A stretch of 64,000 bases of DNA, from positions 1-64,000 of the forward strand of contig CAZNYW010000018.1 of the NCBI GenBank assembly GCA_964577375.1. Reading direction: 5' to 3'. Below, piece by piece: positions 25,255-33,396 of the stretch; position 1 is the first letter of the stretch; the number at the start of each line of letters is the position of its first letter. The position numbers and the translations under genes are program-made. The notes beneath the pieces were generated by a model. The model was not told the DNA's origin. It saw only the letters and a program-made list of their open reading frames with translations, and ran no database searches. This DNA is from DATKUC01 sp964577375. Lineage in GTDB: Bacteria; Spirochaetota; Spirochaetia; DSM-27196; DATKUC01.

Positions 25255-26187
25255 TCAACTCTCGCCCCGTTCGAACGGCCTGTTCAGCGCCGCGGGTTGG
25301 CGAGCACGGTTTGAGGTCACGGTCAGCGCAGCTATCGTAAGGAGATACGGAAGCATGACCGCGACGCTCGATGGTATCTTGACCCCCAGCACCTGCACCC
25401 AGAGCTGGAATGAATTGACCACACTGAACAGCAGAGACCCGGCGAGAACCCCGAACGGATTCCATCCGCCGAAATAGACCAGAGCAACAGCGATGAAGCC
25501 CTGACCAGCGGTGAGATTGTCCTGAAAGAGATTGAGTTGCGAAATCGACAACGAAGCGCCTGCCAGACCGGCGAGGACCGCACCCAGGCAGACGCTGAAG
25601 TAGCGGATCCCGTTCACACTTATCCCGACCGAGTCGGCGGCGGCGGGGTTCTGCCCTACCGACTTGATCTTCAGCCCGAGGGTGGTCTTCTCCAGCACCC
25701 ACCAGGCGATCGGCACCAGGAGGAAGGCGCCGTATACCGGCAGGCTCTCCCGAAAGAAGATGGGACCGATGATCGGTATGTCGGCCAGAATCGGTACCCG
25801 TACCGAGGGGAAACCGACAATGGTCTTGACCGTACCGATGGTCACCTTGAACAGCAGGCTCGACATGCCGAGCCCGAACATGTAGAGCCCGATGCCGCTG
25901 ACACCCTGCTCGGCCTTGAGCGTTACGCTGACAAAGGACATGAGCAGTCCCATCAGAAGCCCCACGATCACCGCGGCAAGCACGCCGAGCCAGAGATTGC
26001 CGGTTATCAGAGCAATGTAAAATGCAGCAAACGCGGTCAGGAGCATGATGCCGTCGACGCCGAGGTTCACAACGCCGGAGGTCTGCGCGAAGGTCTCTCC
26101 CAGCGCGGCGTACAGGAAGGGCGCGGCCAGGCCCATCATGGTGTTGAGAATGCCGGTAACGACGTTGAGCGAGAAGATGCCTTTCAT
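25255..26187 (-). CDS. ABC importer inner-membrane permease 2 (BMP-type system)
   Basis: This 310-residue hydrophobic protein has roughly eight to nine membrane segments. GETFAQTSGVVNLGVDGIML near the N-terminus is the signature of the BPD_transp_2 (RbsC/LivH-like) permeases that pair with BMP binding proteins, and LGLKIKSVGQNPAAADSVGI is the cytoplasmic coupling loop that contacts the ATPase. Its ATG overlaps the stop of permease 1 by 4 bp, so the two form a heterodimeric channel. The binding-protein gene follows after a 94-bp spacer. Confidence 0.88.
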   Translation of the reverse strand: MKGIFSLNVVTGILNTMMGLAAPFLYAALGETFAQTSGVVNLGVDGIMLLTAFAAFYIALITGNLWLGVLAAVIVGLLMGLLMSFVSVTLKAEQGVSGIGLYMFGLGMSSLLFKVTIGTVKTIVGFPSVRVPILADIPIIGPIFFRESLPVYGAFLLVPIAWWVLEKTTLGLKIKSVGQNPAAADSVGISVNGIRYFSVCLGAVLAGLAGASLSISQLNLFQDNLTAGQGFIAVALVYFGGWNPFGVLAGSLLFSVVNSFQLWVQVLGVKIPSSVAVMLPYLLTIAALTVTSNRARQPAALNRPFERGES

Positions 26188-27425
26188 GTTGATGATTCCT
26201 CCGGCCGCTCTTTGCCGAGCTCGGCATCGATGTCCTCAAGCTCGGACGCAAGGTCGATGGGCGCCGCCCGCGCGGCAGCCGAACCGGCCACCGGAGACAG
26301 CCCCCCCTGGCCCTCTTCGCGGAGCTCCATCGCCATACGCCGCGCCGCCCAGCGCCGCGACCAGAGCGTAGCGCCCGAAACGAAGAGCACCACCAGCCCG
26401 AGGATGGCGGTGATCAGCGCGGAAGGAACCTGCGCCGCACGCTGCATTGTGTCGGCCCCTACCAGGAGCCCTCCGAAGAGAATCGATGCCGGAATCAGGC
26501 CGAGCGGGTGGAGACTTCCCAGGAGGGCCGCGACGATACCGGTGAACCCGTATCCGCTGGTAAGGCCCTCGAGAAGCCGGTGCTGAACGCCGATAACCTC
26601 GATGACTCCGGCCAAACCGGCAAAACCGCCGGCAAGCGTAAGTGAAAGGGCCTGCGCGACCGGCACGTTGATTCCGGAATAGCGCGATGCGTCAGGATTC
26701 AATCCGACCGCGCGGATCGAGTAGCCGATTGTCGTCCGCCACAGGAAGAGGTAGACCAGCCCGGCAAGGACCAGCGCGACGATCGCTCCCGTGTGCAGAA
26801 GAGTCCGCGGCACGAGCCTCGCAAGCCAGACCTGGTGCGGCAGCGGTGCCGACTGGGCGAGAAAGGTGCCCGCCTTGACGGCCGCAGGATCCATGAGCGG
26901 TCCCTGCAGAAGCAGGTTCATCAGCTGAAGGGCGATCGCGTTCATCATGACGGTGCTGAGAATTTCGTTCACATTGAGGCGCGCTTTGAGGATGCCGGGG
27001 ACGAAACCCCAGATCGCGCCTGCGATGAAGCCTGCGATCATGGTCGAGGGAATGAGAAGCCAGCCGGGCGCGGTGTGGAAGGTGAGCGGAAACCAGGTTG
27101 CCATTATAGCTCCCGCAATGATCTGCCCCTCACCGCCGATATTGATGACGTTCGCGCGAAAAGCGATGCAGATCCCCAACCCGACGAGCAGCAGCGGCGT
27201 CGCCTTTACCAGAGTCTGCGTTATGCCGAAGGTGGTTCCGACTGCACCGCGAATCATGGCGGCGTAGGCGGAAAGCGGATTTGCCTTGAGGAAAAGCAGA
27301 AGCACGGCCCCGATCAGCAGCGCCACGATCACGCCGGCGATCGGAAGGAGTACATTCAGTACGACGCGACCCCAATCGAATCGCGATTTCCCAAGCGGAT
27401 GCACATCAACCGGAGTGGTAATCAA
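26184..27425 (-). CDS. ABC importer inner-membrane permease 1 (BMP-type system)
   Basis: The 413-residue membrane protein of the BPD_transp_2 family has an N-terminal hydrophobic region and the motif FRANVINIGGEGQIIAGAIM, plus the coupling loop YSIRAVGLNPDASRYSGI. The start is placed at a TTG (27425) with a very strong Shine-Dalgarno (AGGAGAGGAG, 9 nt spacing). The ATG at 27503 in the same frame is rejected because its bases are part of a -10 box (TATAAT). The C-terminal tail of about 40 residues is charged. It is the first gene of the minus-strand transporter/oxidase operon. Confidence 0.85.
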   Translation of the reverse strand: MITTPVDVHPLGKSRFDWGRVVLNVLLPIAGVIVALLIGAVLLLFLKANPLSAYAAMIRGAVGTTFGITQTLVKATPLLLVGLGICIAFRANVINIGGEGQIIAGAIMATWFPLTFHTAPGWLLIPSTMIAGFIAGAIWGFVPGILKARLNVNEILSTVMMNAIALQLMNLLLQGPLMDPAAVKAGTFLAQSAPLPHQVWLARLVPRTLLHTGAIVALVLAGLVYLFLWRTTIGYSIRAVGLNPDASRYSGINVPVAQALSLTLAGGFAGLAGVIEVIGVQHRLLEGLTSGYGFTGIVAALLGSLHPLGLIPASILFGGLLVGADTMQRAAQVPSALITAILGLVVLFVSGATLWSRRWAARRMAMELREEGQGGLSPVAGSAAARAAPIDLASELEDIDAELGKERPEESST

Positions 27426-27501
27426 CGGCAAGAACTCCTCTCCTGCGGTGGTGTCGGGGGACAAGAAAAGATCGCATCGACCCGCTCGAATCGTTCGTTT
27501 C

Positions 27502-27529
27502 ATTATACGCTCTGAGACATGGTTTGCAA
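27502..27529 (-). promoter_or_regulatory. Promoter of the transporter/XdhD-like operon
   Basis: On the minus strand TTGCAA (27529-27524) and a perfect TATAAT (27507-27502) are 16 bases apart. Transcription would start near 27495, giving a leader of about 70 nt before the TTG start at 27425. The -35 hexamer is itself palindromic. The 230 bp between this operon and the XdhC-like gene (27504-27734) contain no other recognisable feature. Confidence 0.65.
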
Positions 27530-27734
27530 CACGATTTTCGTTCCGAAGATCGAGCGGCGCTCCGGCCGAGATAAATGCTGCAAATCTTATGCAAGCACCA
27601 TACCAATGTGGCGCTCCTCTTGTGTCGTTGCGCTATTTCCTTTGCGGGCAAGTGCAACCTGTCCGGCCCGCTTGTACCGCCCTGGCGTGCATGGCAGCAG
27701 GAACTACATTTCCGTAGGTGTGCCTTGAGGTTTC

Positions 27735-28823
27735 CTACAAACCCGTTCCTGCAATCTGCCGTGGAAGAACCGAAGTCTCCGCGTACCGCTTCTGAACGAT
27801 GCTCCCAGTGAGACCGTTCATGACAGCGACAACCTCGGCGAGGATGGCCAGCGCAATCTGCTCCGGGGTGGAGCTTCCTATCTCGAGTCCGACCGGGCCA
27901 TTGATCCGGGAGATATCGGCCTCGGCAAATCCGCGCTCCCCAAGCCTGCGGCGCCGCTTCTCCTGCGTCCGCGCGCTGCCGAGCGCCCCGACGTAGAACG
28001 CGTCGCTTCTGAGCGCCGCCTCCAGCGCAGGATCATCGAGCTTGGGATCGTGCGTAAGCACGACAATTGCAGTGTCTGAGGTGAGCGGCGAAACTTCGAA
28101 AGCCTTCTCCGGCCACCGGGTCAGGAGAAGATCGACGTCCGGAAATCGTTCCGCGCGGCTGAAGGTCTGCCGGGGATCGACCACGACGGTCTTGAATCCA
28201 AGAACGTGAGCCATTTTCACCAGCGCCATCGCGGTGTGCACGCCTCCCACCGCTACCAGCGTTGGAACGGCGGGAACGATATCGACGAAAACCTCCACCT
28301 CGTCGGTGAGCCTGAAGCGGCCCGCCTTCGTCGCCCCGGCAGCCATTTCAGCAGCGGAACCTGCAAGATCGGGCGGGAACGTGCCGAGCGACTCCCCGGA
28401 CGCGCCGACTGTAAGCCGCGCGCCACCGGCGAGTTCGGTGAGACTCACGATACGCTCGTTCCTGTCGAGCAGTTTGCGTGTGAAACTGAAGAACTCGAGA
28501 TTTATCGGCTCGACCATGACATCGATGCTTCCACCACAGGGAAGGCCGACATCCCATGCTTCGTCGTCGGTTGTATCGAAGTGAACTATCTTCTGTTCCC
28601 CGGACCGGAGAACTTCGGCCGCCTCATCGATTATGGCCGACTCCACGCAGCCTCCGCTGATCGAACCCGCTATCCTTCCATCCGACAGGTAGGCGAGCTT
28701 CGCCCCCTCTTTGCGCGGCGCGGACCCGAAGGTTTTCAGAACCGTCGCAACCGCGATATCGCTATGTCCATCGGATATCCACCGGGCGACATCCTGTGCT
28801 ATCTCTCTCATGTTGATCCCCAC
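27735..28823 (-). CDS. XdhC/CoxI-family molybdenum hydroxylase maturation factor
   Basis: This chaperone delivers or sulfurates Mo cofactor for xanthine dehydrogenases and is not a catalytic subunit. In 362 residues the N-terminal XdhC_CoxI domain shows GSAPRKEGAKLAY, GSISGGCVESA and LPCGGSIDVMVEP (the Cys-Gly-Gly that may bind cofactor). The C-terminal Rossmann-like domain has LVAVGGVHTAMALVKMA and YVGALGSARTQEKRRRRL. A GTG start at 28823 is chosen because GGAGGT lies exactly 6 nt upstream; ATG 28811 and ATG 28871 are weaker alternatives. It lies upstream of the transporter/oxidase operon and probably serves both molybdenum hydroxylases in this window. Confidence 0.88.
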   Translation of the reverse strand: MGINMREIAQDVARWISDGHSDIAVATVLKTFGSAPRKEGAKLAYLSDGRIAGSISGGCVESAIIDEAAEVLRSGEQKIVHFDTTDDEAWDVGLPCGGSIDVMVEPINLEFFSFTRKLLDRNERIVSLTELAGGARLTVGASGESLGTFPPDLAGSAAEMAAGATKAGRFRLTDEVEVFVDIVPAVPTLVAVGGVHTAMALVKMAHVLGFKTVVVDPRQTFSRAERFPDVDLLLTRWPEKAFEVSPLTSDTAIVVLTHDPKLDDPALEAALRSDAFYVGALGSARTQEKRRRRLGERGFAEADISRINGPVGLEIGSSTPEQIALAILAEVVAVMNGLTGSIVQKRYAETSVLPRQIAGTGL

Positions 28824-28906
28824 TAGTGCACCTCCAAGTGTATACTCGTGTCTGTAGGACCGCAAGAACAACCTTGCGCCAAATTGCGCCGGAAAATGGG
28901 GAGAAG

Positions 28907-29731
28907 ATGATGCAAAGCAGTGATGGCGGGAACCGGGACCGCGTCAACATCGAGCGTTTCAGCGGCTTTGCCGCGGAGTACAACACATTCAGGCCGTCGC
29001 CACCGGCCGTGCTCGCGCGGATTCTCGCCGCGATTGCCGCTGTCGATCGGCCCTGCCTGGTTGTCGATATCGGCAGCGGGACGGGCCTGTCGACCCGCTA
29101 CTGGACGTCCACCGCGCTTCGGATCATCGGCGTGGAGCCGAACGACGACATGCGCCGCCAGGCCGTTGCGGAGACAGCGGAACCCAGCATCGAGTATATC
29201 TCCGCGACGTCGGACCACACCACACTGCCGGATGGATGCGCCGACATCGTCACCTGTTCACAGGCTCTGCACTGGCTCGAGCCCACGGGAACCTTCCGCG
29301 AAGTGGCCAGGATTCTCCGGCCGGGAGGCGTCTTCGCCGCCTACGACTACGACTGGCCGCCGACGACCGGCTCATGGGAGGCGGACGCGGCTTTTGAAAG
29401 CTGTCTCACCGCCATCGGACTGAAGGAAGAGGAGGCCTCGCTCCCGACCATGCCGTTCAAGTGGGCCAAACACGAGCATCTTTCGCGGATGAGGGAGAGC
29501 GGCAGGTTCAGGTTCACGAAGGAAATCGTCGTGCACCACGAAGAAAGCGGCAACGATGCGCGGTTCATCGGACTGCTGTTGAGCCAGGGGCAGACGATGG
29601 CGATGCTCAATGGAGGATTCAGCGAGTCCGAGCTCGGGATCGACCGTTTCAGTGAAGTATGCCGTCGGGCGCTCGGCCCCGATGAGCGGGTGTGGCTCTG
29701 GAGCTCACGCGTCAGGATCGGTGTTGTCTGA
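28907..29731 (+). CDS. Class I SAM-dependent methyltransferase (type 11-like)
   Basis: The 274-residue predicted cytosolic methyltransferase has the AdoMet-binding motif I VVDIGSGTGLSTRYW (about 49-63), acidic motif II IIGVEPNDDM, and SQALHWLEPTG matching the DxFHWF-type motif of methyltransferase 11 family members, followed by ILRPGGVFAAYDYDW. GGGGAG lies just upstream of tandem ATG codons at 28907 and 28910. It is divergent from the XdhC-like gene. The methyl acceptor is unknown. Confidence 0.85.
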   Translation: MMQSSDGGNRDRVNIERFSGFAAEYNTFRPSPPAVLARILAAIAAVDRPCLVVDIGSGTGLSTRYWTSTALRIIGVEPNDDMRRQAVAETAEPSIEYISATSDHTTLPDGCADIVTCSQALHWLEPTGTFREVARILRPGGVFAAYDYDWPPTTGSWEADAAFESCLTAIGLKEEEASLPTMPFKWAKHEHLSRMRESGRFRFTKEIVVHHEESGNDARFIGLLLSQGQTMAMLNGGFSESELGIDRFSEVCRRALGPDERVWLWSSRVRIGVV

Positions 29732-29932
29732 CAGGAACGCCTGCGCGTCGAACACGCCTTCGCCGGCCGATAGAGCTCATTATGTTGCGATAATCCTCTG
29801 AGGTTGCTTCGAGCGCTCAACCCTCGCATAGACAGAATGCAGCCACGCGACTGATAATCATCAACAAGGTCAATGAAACGTGGTCGGGATAGGAGCTGCA
29901 ATTGCGTCGTCCGTTTGTGATATCATGCGAGC
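29732..29932. other. Intergenic spacer, no gene recognised
   Basis: This 201-bp stretch separates the methyltransferase from the HAD gene. No open frame with coding character, RNA gene or strong terminator is visible. TATCAT at 29921-29926 ends 6 nt before the HAD start and may be a -10 element, but no good -35 sits at the right distance. Confidence 0.5.
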
Positions 29933-30643
29933 ATGTCGAGGTTTGACGTGATCGCTTTCGACGCCGATGATACGCTCTGGCAGAACGAGCGGAACTTCAT
30001 GAACGCCCAGGAGCGCTTCAGAACACTGCTCGCCGCCTACCATTCGAAGGAGTGGGTCGACGAGAGGCTCTACGAGGCGGAGGTGCGAAACCTTCCCCAT
30101 TTCGGTTACGGCGTCAAGGCGTTTGCCCTCTCGATGATAGAGACGGCAATCGAGCTCACCGAGGGGCGCGTATCGAGCGGCGACATCAAATCGATCATCG
30201 ATACTGCAAGAGAGATGATATCAGCGGACGTCGAGCTGCTCGACCATGTGGTCGGGACGCTCTCCGCGCTTTCGAGGACGCACGAGCTCATGCTGATCAC
30301 CAAGGGAGACCTGCGTGATCAGGAGAGCAAGCTTGCCCGTTCCGGTCTCGCCTCGCACTTTCGGCACGTCGAGATCGTGAGCGACAAACGGCCCGGGAAT
30401 TACGCCGCGATCCTCGAACGGCACGGGATCACCCCCGGACGCTTTGTCATGGTCGGCAACTCGCTTCGTTCCGACGTGCTTCCTGTGCTCGAGCTCGGCG
30501 GGACGGCAGTCTATGTTCCGCACGAGCTCACCTGGTCGCACGAAGAGGCCGATCCTCCGCCTGCAGGCCGGGCCGGCTATTTCCAGATCGGCCACCTCGG
30601 AGAGCTTCCAGCCCTCATAGAGCAGCTCGAGGAAACAGCATGA
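29933..30643 (+). CDS. HAD-superfamily hydrolase
   Basis: This 236-residue phosphatase-like protein has motif I DADDTLW (about 9-15, nucleophile and acid Asp), motif II LMLITKGD, the motif III lysine in VSDKRPGNYAAIL and motif IV VGNSLRSDVLPVLE, so all four HAD catalytic motifs are present. A helical cap lies between motifs I and II. Substrate is unknown; such proteins often dephosphorylate nucleotides or sugars. It overlaps the trmO start by 4 bp and there is no Shine-Dalgarno, so it may be leaderless. Confidence 0.85.
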   Translation: MSRFDVIAFDADDTLWQNERNFMNAQERFRTLLAAYHSKEWVDERLYEAEVRNLPHFGYGVKAFALSMIETAIELTEGRVSSGDIKSIIDTAREMISADVELLDHVVGTLSALSRTHELMLITKGDLRDQESKLARSGLASHFRHVEIVSDKRPGNYAAILERHGITPGRFVMVGNSLRSDVLPVLELGGTAVYVPHELTWSHEEADPPPAGRAGYFQIGHLGELPALIEQLEETA

Positions 30644-31152
30644 ACCCCATCTCCTACGCGCCGATAGGCATCATTCACAGCGAGCATACCAGACCGGAAG
30701 AGACCCCGATTCAACCGGTCTACGCCGAAGGATGCCGCGGCAGCGTCGAAGTCTATCCCGAGTTCGCAGAAGGATTGAAGGATCTCGACGGGTTTTCCCA
30801 CGTCTACCTCGTATATCATTTCGATCGTGCAGGTCCGGCTTCGCTGACGGTAAAACCCTTCCTCCAGGATGTGGAACGCGGCGTGTTCGCCACGCGTTCG
30901 CCGCGGCGTCCGAACCCCATCGGCCTCAGCATCGTGAGACTTCTGCGGCGTGAGGGGAACGTGCTGATTCTCGACCGCGTCGATGTACTCGACGGGACGC
31001 CGCTTCTGGACATCAAGCCCTACGCGGCACGCTTTGATCGAATCGAAAACACGAAAAACGGCTGGCAGGACGATGTAGCAGAAGAAGATGCCGGCAGGCG
31101 CGGCCTCCGCGGATACCGCCCCAATGACGGGAATGCCGAAGGAAAAGCATGA
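30640..31152 (+). CDS. trmO: tRNA t6A37 N6-methyltransferase TrmO
   Basis: TrmO (YaeB/TsaA) methylates N6-threonylcarbamoyladenosine at tRNA position 37 using AdoMet. The 170 residues hold the signature SPRRPNPIGLSIVRL (about 87-101), with YAPIGIIHSEHTRPEETP at the N-terminus and LDGTPLLDIKPY near 118. It starts in the HAD stop (ATGA) and ends overlapping the next gene by 4 bp, so it is part of a HAD-trmO-MBL operon. The C-terminal 30 residues are shorter than in E. coli TrmO, as in many single-domain homologues. Confidence 0.88.
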   Translation: MNPISYAPIGIIHSEHTRPEETPIQPVYAEGCRGSVEVYPEFAEGLKDLDGFSHVYLVYHFDRAGPASLTVKPFLQDVERGVFATRSPRRPNPIGLSIVRLLRREGNVLILDRVDVLDGTPLLDIKPYAARFDRIENTKNGWQDDVAEEDAGRRGLRGYRPNDGNAEGKA

Positions 31153-32106
31153 ACGTTGATCCGCTGCGGATGACAATTCTGGTGGACGACAGGGCGGGCG
31201 AGAGACTGGCGGCGGAGCACGTTTTTGCAGTTTTCATCGAGACCGACGGACGGCGGATCCTGTTCGACACCGGTCCGGGGGCGGTGGTCCGCACCAATGC
31301 GGAAAAGCTGGGCATCGACCTCGACACGGTCGACACCGTTATCCTCAGCCATGGCCACTACGACCACTCCGGCGGCATCCCCTCCGTCATTCACGGCCGG
31401 ACCGACATCGATCTCTATTTTCATCCGGCGGCTCTCAACCATCGCTGGAGCATCGACACGCGCAGCGCAAGGGAGGTCGGCATACCTGCGGAGGCGCTTT
31501 CGGTGATCCGGGCGATGCCGGGNNNNNNNNNNNNNNNNNNNNNNNNNNNNNNNNNNNNNNNNNNNNNNNNNNNNNNNNNNNNNNNNNNNNNNNNNNNNNN
31601 NNNNNNNNNNNNNNNNNNNNNNCCGAAGCGTCGGCATCCTCGCGCCCATCACGCGGAAGACCCGTTTCGAGGATGCCGGCGGCCCCTTCTTTCTCGATGC
31701 CGAGGGTGGCGCGCCCGATCCAGTAGAGGATGATCTTGCGATGTGGATCGAGACTGCCGGCGGGATCCTGCTACTGGTCGGCTGCTGTCACGCGGGGATA
31801 ATCAATACTCTCGCACACGTGACCGCCCTCACGGGCAGCCCGAAGGTGAAGGCGGTCATCGGCGGCCTCCACCTGCTGCATGCGGGCAAGCCGCGCATGC
31901 AGCAAACTCTGCAGTCGCTGCCGCAGCTCGTCGATCTGAGTTCGGATCCCGCTCTGGTACTGTGTCATTGTACCGGCGAAAGCGCAATCGACGAGCTGCG
32001 GCGCTCCTTCGGCGGCGCGGTTGCGCCTGCCGGATCCGGAGCCGTTGTGCGGCCGGTTCAGAGACCCGGCGGCGGAGTTTTTTTGAGTCCGGCAGGCAGC
32101 GAGTAG
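31149..32106 (+). CDS. Metallo-beta-lactamase-fold hydrolase, interrupted by the assembly gap
   Basis: Both sides of the gap encode one protein. The first part (from ATG 31149) carries DTGPGAVVRTN and the metal motif LSHGHYDHSGG. The part after the gap, read in the frame from 31624 through 31741, carries RKTRFEDAGGPF, GCCHAGIINTLAH and CHCTGESA, typical of the branch annotated as 7,8-dihydropterin-6-methyl-4-(beta-D-ribofuranosyl)-aminobenzene-5'-phosphate synthase-like hydrolases. The two halves differ by one frame only because the gap length is arbitrary. The 3' end overlaps the convergent DUF4412-like gene by 49 bp. The substrate is unknown. Confidence 0.8.
31523..31622. other. 100-N assembly gap
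   Basis: Exactly 100 N bases fill the sequence here, the usual placeholder for a scaffold join of unknown size. It falls inside the metallo-beta-lactamase-fold gene, whose reading frame resumes on the other side. Confidence 0.99.
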
Positions 32107-32825
32107 GTTCCCGGCGGCGCGCTCTGGTGAGAGATCGATGTGACGGTAGTGACGTTGCCGTCGCCTCCCGGCTCCTGTGACTTTATGACAACTGCGTTGA
32201 ATCCAATGAACTTGTCGAGCCCCGGCTCGCTGAATCCGACCGCACCTCCGCCCGCTGTTCCGTAGAAATCTTCCAGCGAACCGAACACGGCAGAATCCGA
32301 CGCAGAAATACCGGCCGACGAGGCGGGAGCCACCCATAGCTTATTCTGTTCCTCACCGTTCACAAACTGATCAACGGGGATACAGCTCCACTTGCCCACC
32401 ATCACTTTTGAACCGAGCCTCTTGTAGGTGTACTGCTGAGGTTTTCCCATCTGGTCGATGACCTGCTGCATGGCAGCCCGTTGATCCTTGGGCATCGACT
32501 GCAGCTGCTTCTCCATTCTTGCCTTTGTGTCTGCCATGATCTTCCGGCTCTTCGCGTTCAGCTGCTTCATGGTGTCGGCGGTGAACTCGTAATAAATGCC
32601 CTTCGATGTATCGTACTGAAGCAGGCGTTTCTGGTTTGCAAGGTAGATAATGCCGCCGGTGCTTCCGGTGTGCACTGCGAGTCTGTCAGGGGCGACATAA
32701 AGCGTGTCGGTTTCCGGGTCACCCCCGGCTCCCTGAGTCATGTGCTCCGTCACAACGAGCTCGGCCCAGACACTCATTGTTGCGACGGCGCAGAACAGAA
32801 CGAAAGTCGTCAGAAATCTCCCCAT
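32058..32825 (-). CDS. Exported DUF4412-like protein
   Basis: The 255-residue protein starts with a signal peptide (FLTTFVLFCAVATMSVWA, cleavage after WA near residue 21). The mature part has the beta-rich pattern of DUF4412-type proteins: VVTEHMTQG, then PETDTLYVAPDRLAVHT, LANQKRLLQYDTSKGIYYEF and a C-terminal GTYSLPAGLKK tail. A charged helical segment (about 90-125) lies in the middle. Probable periplasmic or outer-membrane location. AAGGAGG 6 nt before ATG 32825 supports the start. Function is unknown. Its last 49 bp overlap the convergent metallo-beta-lactamase-fold gene. Confidence 0.65.
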   Translation of the reverse strand: MGRFLTTFVLFCAVATMSVWAELVVTEHMTQGAGGDPETDTLYVAPDRLAVHTGSTGGIIYLANQKRLLQYDTSKGIYYEFTADTMKQLNAKSRKIMADTKARMEKQLQSMPKDQRAAMQQVIDQMGKPQQYTYKRLGSKVMVGKWSCIPVDQFVNGEEQNKLWVAPASSAGISASDSAVFGSLEDFYGTAGGGAVGFSEPGLDKFIGFNAVVIKSQEPGGDGNVTTVTSISHQSAPPGTYSLPAGLKKTPPPGL

Positions 32826-32985
32826 AGGTTGCCTCCTTGAAAAGCGGGAATTCCTGACTCATCCCCTAATACTCACTCAGTGTAGTCCCATTCGCTCTTC
32901 AATTCAAATTCGAGACGCGTTCGCGTGTGGGTTGCTGTCCTTGACGGGGCAGAGCTTTCTCCCGATACTCCGGTGGAGAGCTCGA

Positions 32986-33396
32986 ATGAAACAGAGGATT
33001 GGCGCCGTTGCCCTTCTTGTCCGTGACTACGATGAGGCGATTGCCTACTACACGAAAAAGCTGCGGTTCACGCTCGAGGAGGATTCGAATCTCGGCGAGG
33101 GAACGCGGTGGGTGCTGATCGCTCCGCCCGGATCGTCCGAGTGCCGAATTCTTCTCGCCCGCGCGGCGACGGCCGAACAGCGTCGACGGATAGGCGACCA
33201 GGCGGGCGGCCGGGTGTTCCTCTTCCTCGAAACCGACGACTTCCAGCGCGACTACACGGCCATGCGGGCACAGGGAGTCGAATTTCTCGAGGAGCCGCGG
33301 AGGGAACTCTACGGTACGGTGGCGGTCTTTCGCGACCTGTACGGCAACCGTTGGGACCTGCTCGAGCCGGCCGAAATCAGCTCAGCACATTCCTGA
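32986..33396 (+). CDS. VOC (glyoxalase/bleomycin-resistance) family protein
   Basis: The 136-residue vicinal-oxygen-chelate protein begins IGAVALLVRDYDEAIAYYT and ends with FRDLYGNRWDLLEP, the two ends of the paired beta-alpha-beta-beta-beta repeat; FLFLETDDF and DLYGNRWDLLEP provide likely metal ligands. ATG 32986 has GGTGGAGAG about 5-7 nt upstream and matches family starts. The convergent PAS kinase gene overlaps its last 20 bp. It could be a lyase, dioxygenase or resistance protein; sequence does not decide. Confidence 0.82.
   Translation: MKQRIGAVALLVRDYDEAIAYYTKKLRFTLEEDSNLGEGTRWVLIAPPGSSECRILLARAATAEQRRRIGDQAGGRVFLFLETDDFQRDYTAMRAQGVEFLEEPRRELYGTVAVFRDLYGNRWDLLEPAEISSAHS

Noticed and set aside
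27503..27503. ATG as start of permease 1
   Set aside because: It lies inside the TATAAT -10 element, and a TTG with a very strong ribosome site follows at 27425.
28836..28867. Bidirectional promoter with shared TATA between the XdhC-like and methyltransferase genes
   Set aside because: TATACT and TATACA overlap at 28839-28846, but no acceptable -35 exists for the plus strand and only a weak one for the minus strand.
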